Assembly (NCBI GenBank): GCA_002393895.1
Contig: DGUE01000156.1
Coordinates: forward strand, 1 to 10,519
Direction of reading: 5' to 3'
DNA length: 10,519 nt
DNA from: Bacteroidales bacterium UBA4318
GTDB lineage: Bacteria; Bacteroidota; Bacteroidia; Bacteroidales; UBA932
Shown here piece by piece: positions 7,338-10,519 of the stretch. The notes beneath the pieces are model-generated. The model did not search any database. It saw only the letters and a list, made by a program, of their open reading frames with translations, and was not told the origin of the DNA. Positions within the stretch are counted from its first letter, which is position 1. Each line of letters starts with the position of its first letter. Both the position numbers and the translations under genes were made by a program.

Positions 7338-10300
7338 CAGAACAAGACCGTAATGTTAATGTAGGGGACGCAGGTCGCAAAAATACTCAGTTTGTAGGCA
7401 TTCATCGCAGCCCCATGGCTGGTGTCGCAGAAGATTGAGTACGCGTTTTTCCTCCCGGTAATGTTATAGCATCCTATAGCTATATTCGTGTGAGCGAAAG
7501 CCTTGAGATAATGCCCGGGCTCTATGTTGACGGCCGCATCCATCCTGAAATAATCCGGGATACGGTACGCATTCCTCATGGAGTAAGCCACTCTGTAGCC
7601 ACCCGCATAGCGGAAGAAACCAACAGGCAGGGTTACGGGACGGCCTGTATTGTAGTTCATGTTCAGGGTGACGCTGTACCTTCTCGTGAAGGCATAATTG
7701 AGCATCATCTTCACATCGTGTGGCTTGTCGGTGGGGGCATTGTACCACTGCCCGTGGTTGATGGCCATGTCTCCGGAATACTGGCTGTCCTGGAGAAGGG
7801 CCCTGGACCATGTGTAGGAGAGCCATCCGTTCAGCTTGCCCACGGACTTTTTAGCCATGAGTTCCACTCCGTAAGCCTTTCCGCGCACCCGTACCAGGTC
7901 CCTGGCAAGATCTTCATTCATCATAAGCTGTGCTGATGGCCCATAGTCCAGGTGGTTTCTCAGCTGCTTGTAGTAGGCTTCCGCCGTCAGGTCCAGCTTG
8001 CCTCCGAAAACCGTCCAGTACGCCCCGGTAGAAACCTGCCAGCCGCTTGTGGGAGCCAGGTCCTTGTCCGACAGTTTCCAAATGTCGACGGGGGAGATGG
8101 TAGTGGTGTTCGAAATTAGATGCAGGAACTGGGACATCGTGCTTGCGGCCGCTTTCAGGGAGAGAGTGGGGGAGAAGGAGTATTTGCCGGACAGCCTCAG
8201 TTCGGGGAAGGCATAGAAACAGTCTTTGGAGTAGAATGCTACCCCTCTCACGCCTCCTGTTACAGACAGTTTGGCCGATGGAGACCACTCATCGCCTGCA
8301 TATGCGGATGCCTGGATGCCATTGTCCAGCTCCATGGTATGTGCAATAACGGCAGACCCATCTCCGTATGGTTTGCGTTCGCCCGGCTGAATGGACAGGT
8401 ACAGCAACTCGAGCCCGCCGTCCGGTTTGTGTGCATTGAGCCCCTTCCGCCTTAAATGCAGTCTCAGGAATCCCTGGTTGATGGCGGTGCTTAAGGAATA
8501 TGCTTCCGTTATGTTGGGGCTTTCTTCCACAGTGCTGTGATAGCGGTCGAACCCTGCGCAGGCCTCGATGTCCGCTTTCTCTCCGGAGTGACTTCTGCGA
8601 ATGGAGATATTTGCATTGCTGTAGCGGAAAGATGTGTCTCTATTGAAAGAAAAACGGTCGGAGGACAGGTATGCGAACAACGAGAGGGCGTTGTCCTTGT
8701 CTTTCTTGTGAGTAAGGTCCAGGCCGATATCGTAAAAAGAGGCGCTGCCTCCGGAGAACTCACTTTCTTCCGGGATGAACCTGATGAGCCAGTCGGAATA
8801 TGAAGACCTGGCTCCAAGGTTGAAAGTCGTTTTAGCCGGTAATTTCTTCCCCTTCTTGTCCCGGACTGTCTTTCCCAGCGGGCCCTCCAGATGGAGCCTG
8901 CTTGTCAGCAGACCCAGGCCCACGGAGCCTTTGAACTTCTCGGCATTTCCGGAACGCCCCTGCACATCTAGAACCGAACTGATCCTGCCGCCGTACTTCA
9001 TGGGCACGCTGCCCTTGTAGAGGTCGGCACCGGAAACGAGGTCGGGATTGAAGGCGGAATTCACCCCGAAGAAATGCGTTGGATAGAAAATGGTGTTGCC
9101 GTTCAGCAGGATGAGATTCTGGTCCGTGCTTCCGCCACGCACATTGAATCCGGAAGAAAGCTCGCCTATGTCCTGCACGCCAGGGATGGACAGCACTGCC
9201 TTGAGAAGGTCTTTCTCACCGAAGGCAGTGGGTATCCTGGACAGGCTGGTGGTGCTGATTCTCTCCATTCCCATCCCGGCACTGCGATGCTGCCTCATAC
9301 TCTCGGCAGAAACGATAGCTTCGTCGAGCATGGTGGATTTGTCGTGCAGGACCACGTTGATGGAGCCGTCGCTGAATATCCGCACATTCAGTCGCTGCTC
9401 TTCCTTCTCGGGATCGCTGAAGATCATTACGCTTTCGCCCGTGGGCATCGAAATGAGGAAACTGCCGTCTTTTTTGGAATTGGTATATGCACGGCTGTTT
9501 TCATCCGCGACCAGCACCCCGGCCATGGGCTTGCCGTCATCATCCGAAACCGTGCCGGAAACTGCCGCGGTCTTCTGCTGAAGCCCGCTTTCGGACGGCC
9601 TGCCTATGACATACTGCTTGTTCCTGTATCTGGCATCTTGTGAATTCGGGATAAAAAGGGTGCCGGAGAAGCCTTCGGAGAAGTAATCCTGTGGCAGGTC
9701 CTTCGTGCCCGGAAGGCGCCTGCGCCCTGTAGTGGGGAGAGTGAGCTCCGCCCCGGTGCCTTCAACTCCGTGCCAGCCGGGAAGAGAGCCGGTAAAACTG
9801 CCGTCCTGGACGGAGGATAAAATGAGTTTCTTTGCTTTCCTCTGCCTCAACTGCACCAGGTTTCCGTTTTCCAACTTCCACCAGGTGATAGTGGCTCCAT
9901 GGTAGGATGTGTATTTGCTGTTGTAGTGAGGATCCCGGTATCCGATGAGGGTGCCATTCTGATTGCTGGTGGTAACCCCGGGCGCTTTGTCTACGCGCTT
10001 GAATACGGCAGGGGTGCTGTCGGAAAAAAGTTGATAAAAACCACCTTGAGCCCGGATACCCAGATACTGCAGATTCACAAAGAAAGAGTGACCCCATGTA
10101 AACCACTCCACCTGCCTGCCGTCGGGATTGGTGGGCGCGGAATCCATGGACTGGCGCACCACGAGTTTCTGCTCTTCGGCGTCCACGTTCACCAGCACAT
10201 TCTCATAGAGGCGTCCGTTATACATCACGGAACCCTTCTGGAAGCCCAGGGTGTCCCAATACGGAGTGCCGTTGAAGTTGGAAGGATAGGATTTGGCCAC

Positions 10301-10420
10301 CATGCCCCTGTAGAGCATGGGCGGGGTATCGGACATGCGTTGGATCTCTTCCTGCGCATTCATCACCGGAGCCGCAATCAGAAGCGTCCCGACGATGAAG
10401 GTCAGTAAATTTTTGCACAT
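7337..10420 (-). CDS. TonB-dependent receptor with extra N-terminal periplasmic region and CarboxypepD_reg-like domain
   Basis: First gene of the three-gene operon, 1027 aa from ATG 10420. A signal peptide (MCKNLLTFIVGTLLIAAPVMNA|QEE) is followed by a ~250-residue region (about 25-280) absent from ordinary receptors. It contains NGTPYWDTLGFQKGSVMYNG and a later TWWKLENGNLVQLRQRK element. Next come a carboxypeptidase-regulatory-like beta-sandwich (about 286-360: VSGTVSDDDGKPMAGVLV, DGSFLISMPTG) and a plug (about 365-490: LDEAIVSAE, SIPGVQDIGELSSGFNVRGG, NLILLNGNTIF, YKGSVPMKYGGRISSVLDV). A 22-strand-type barrel fills the rest and ends in aromatic Phe, as outer-membrane barrels do. It is intact and not SusC-like, since it has a DUF4249 partner rather than SusD. 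A GTG at 10438 is also in frame but lies in the probable promoter and gives no better signal peptide. The substrate is unknown. Confidence 0.92.
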   Translation of the reverse strand: MCKNLLTFIVGTLLIAAPVMNAQEEIQRMSDTPPMLYRGMVAKSYPSNFNGTPYWDTLGFQKGSVMYNGRLYENVLVNVDAEEQKLVVRQSMDSAPTNPDGRQVEWFTWGHSFFVNLQYLGIRAQGGFYQLFSDSTPAVFKRVDKAPGVTTSNQNGTLIGYRDPHYNSKYTSYHGATITWWKLENGNLVQLRQRKAKKLILSSVQDGSFTGSLPGWHGVEGTGAELTLPTTGRRRLPGTKDLPQDYFSEGFSGTLFIPNSQDARYRNKQYVIGRPSESGLQQKTAAVSGTVSDDDGKPMAGVLVADENSRAYTNSKKDGSFLISMPTGESVMIFSDPEKEEQRLNVRIFSDGSINVVLHDKSTMLDEAIVSAESMRQHRSAGMGMERISTTSLSRIPTAFGEKDLLKAVLSIPGVQDIGELSSGFNVRGGSTDQNLILLNGNTIFYPTHFFGVNSAFNPDLVSGADLYKGSVPMKYGGRISSVLDVQGRSGNAEKFKGSVGLGLLTSRLHLEGPLGKTVRDKKGKKLPAKTTFNLGARSSYSDWLIRFIPEESEFSGGSASFYDIGLDLTHKKDKDNALSLFAYLSSDRFSFNRDTSFRYSNANISIRRSHSGEKADIEACAGFDRYHSTVEESPNITEAYSLSTAINQGFLRLHLRRKGLNAHKPDGGLELLYLSIQPGERKPYGDGSAVIAHTMELDNGIQASAYAGDEWSPSAKLSVTGGVRGVAFYSKDCFYAFPELRLSGKYSFSPTLSLKAAASTMSQFLHLISNTTTISPVDIWKLSDKDLAPTSGWQVSTGAYWTVFGGKLDLTAEAYYKQLRNHLDYGPSAQLMMNEDLARDLVRVRGKAYGVELMAKKSVGKLNGWLSYTWSRALLQDSQYSGDMAINHGQWYNAPTDKPHDVKMMLNYAFTRRYSVTLNMNYNTGRPVTLPVGFFRYAGGYRVAYSMRNAYRIPDYFRMDAAVNIEPGHYLKAFAHTNIAIGCYNITGRKNAYSIFCDTSHGAAMNAYKLSIFATCVPYINITVLF

Positions 10421-10437
10421 GTCCTGTTGTATAATCA

Positions 10438-10445
10438 CAAATATA
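10438..10445 (-). promoter_or_regulatory. Possible Bacteroidota -7 promoter box before the receptor operon
   Basis: Read on the minus strand, TATATTTG is an exact match to TAnnTTTG and sits 17 bases upstream of the receptor ATG at 10420, in the 42-base gap after the preceding gene's stop. Transcription would start near 10433, leaving a leader of about a dozen bases. No matching TTTG -33 element is seen at the usual distance, so the support is partial. The operon could instead be read from further upstream. Confidence 0.35.
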
Positions 10446-10462
10446 AGGAATCTTGCATGTGA

Positions 10463-10519
10463 TTATTTCATTTCGAACAATAAATCTGCACCGTCGCGAA
10501 TGTCTTCGTAGCGGATGGT
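10463..10519 (-). CDS. C-terminal end of an unidentified upstream gene (partial)
   Basis: On the minus strand the window edge opens directly into a coding-like frame ending TIRYEDIRDGADLLFEMK and a TAA stop at 10465-10463. Of the three minus frames here it has the most protein-like composition, with charged and hydrophobic residues alternating as at a helical C-terminus. Only 18 residues are visible, so no family can be given. It lies 42 bases upstream of the receptor gene in the same direction and might share a transcript with it. Confidence 0.45.
   Translation of the reverse strand, partial: TIRYEDIRDGADLLFEMK

Noticed and set aside
10421..10438. A GTG start at 10438 for the TonB-dependent receptor
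   Set aside because: It overlaps the likely -7 promoter box and only adds MIIQQD before an already well-formed signal peptide that starts at ATG 10420.

Overview
The window comes from a Bacteroidota genome, most likely a GC-rich member of the Bacteroidales. This rests on a SusC/SusD pair, a DUF4249 lipoprotein beside a TonB-dependent receptor that carries a carboxypeptidase-regulatory-like domain, lipoprotein signal peptides, and start regions without Shine-Dalgarno sequences. The genus cannot be read from this sequence. I see no RNA gene, insertion sequence, CRISPR array or integrase, and no gene-free stretch longer than about 75 bases.

Left part (1-4137, + strand): the last ~676 codons of a SusC-type TonB-dependent receptor, cut by the window edge, are followed after 18 bases by a complete SusD-type lipoprotein and then by a strong intrinsic terminator at 4106-4137. 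The pair should form one outer-membrane nutrient importer, with SusC as barrel and SusD as surface lid. The substrate cannot be told from the window. Both genes have strongly biased codon use, which suggests high expression.

Middle (4138-4603, + strand): a small unrecognised lipoprotein gene starts 25 bases after the terminator T-run. It ends by overlapping the opposite-strand operon by 6 bases.

Right part (4598-10420, - strand): three tightly coupled genes read right to left. They are (1) a TonB-dependent receptor with an extra ~250-residue N-terminal periplasmic region, then a CarboxypepD_reg-like domain, plug and barrel; (2) a DUF4249 lipoprotein; and (3) a secreted protein with an N-terminal MG2-like domain and a C-terminal plug-like domain but no barrel. 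The joints overlap by 1 and 8 bases, so the products are probably made together and act as one outer-membrane complex. Its substrate is unknown. It is the most interesting part of the window because it is a second, non-SusCD TonB-linked system and has a lone plug domain.

Right edge (10463-10519, - strand): the last 18 codons of a further gene appear to enter the window just upstream of the receptor operon.
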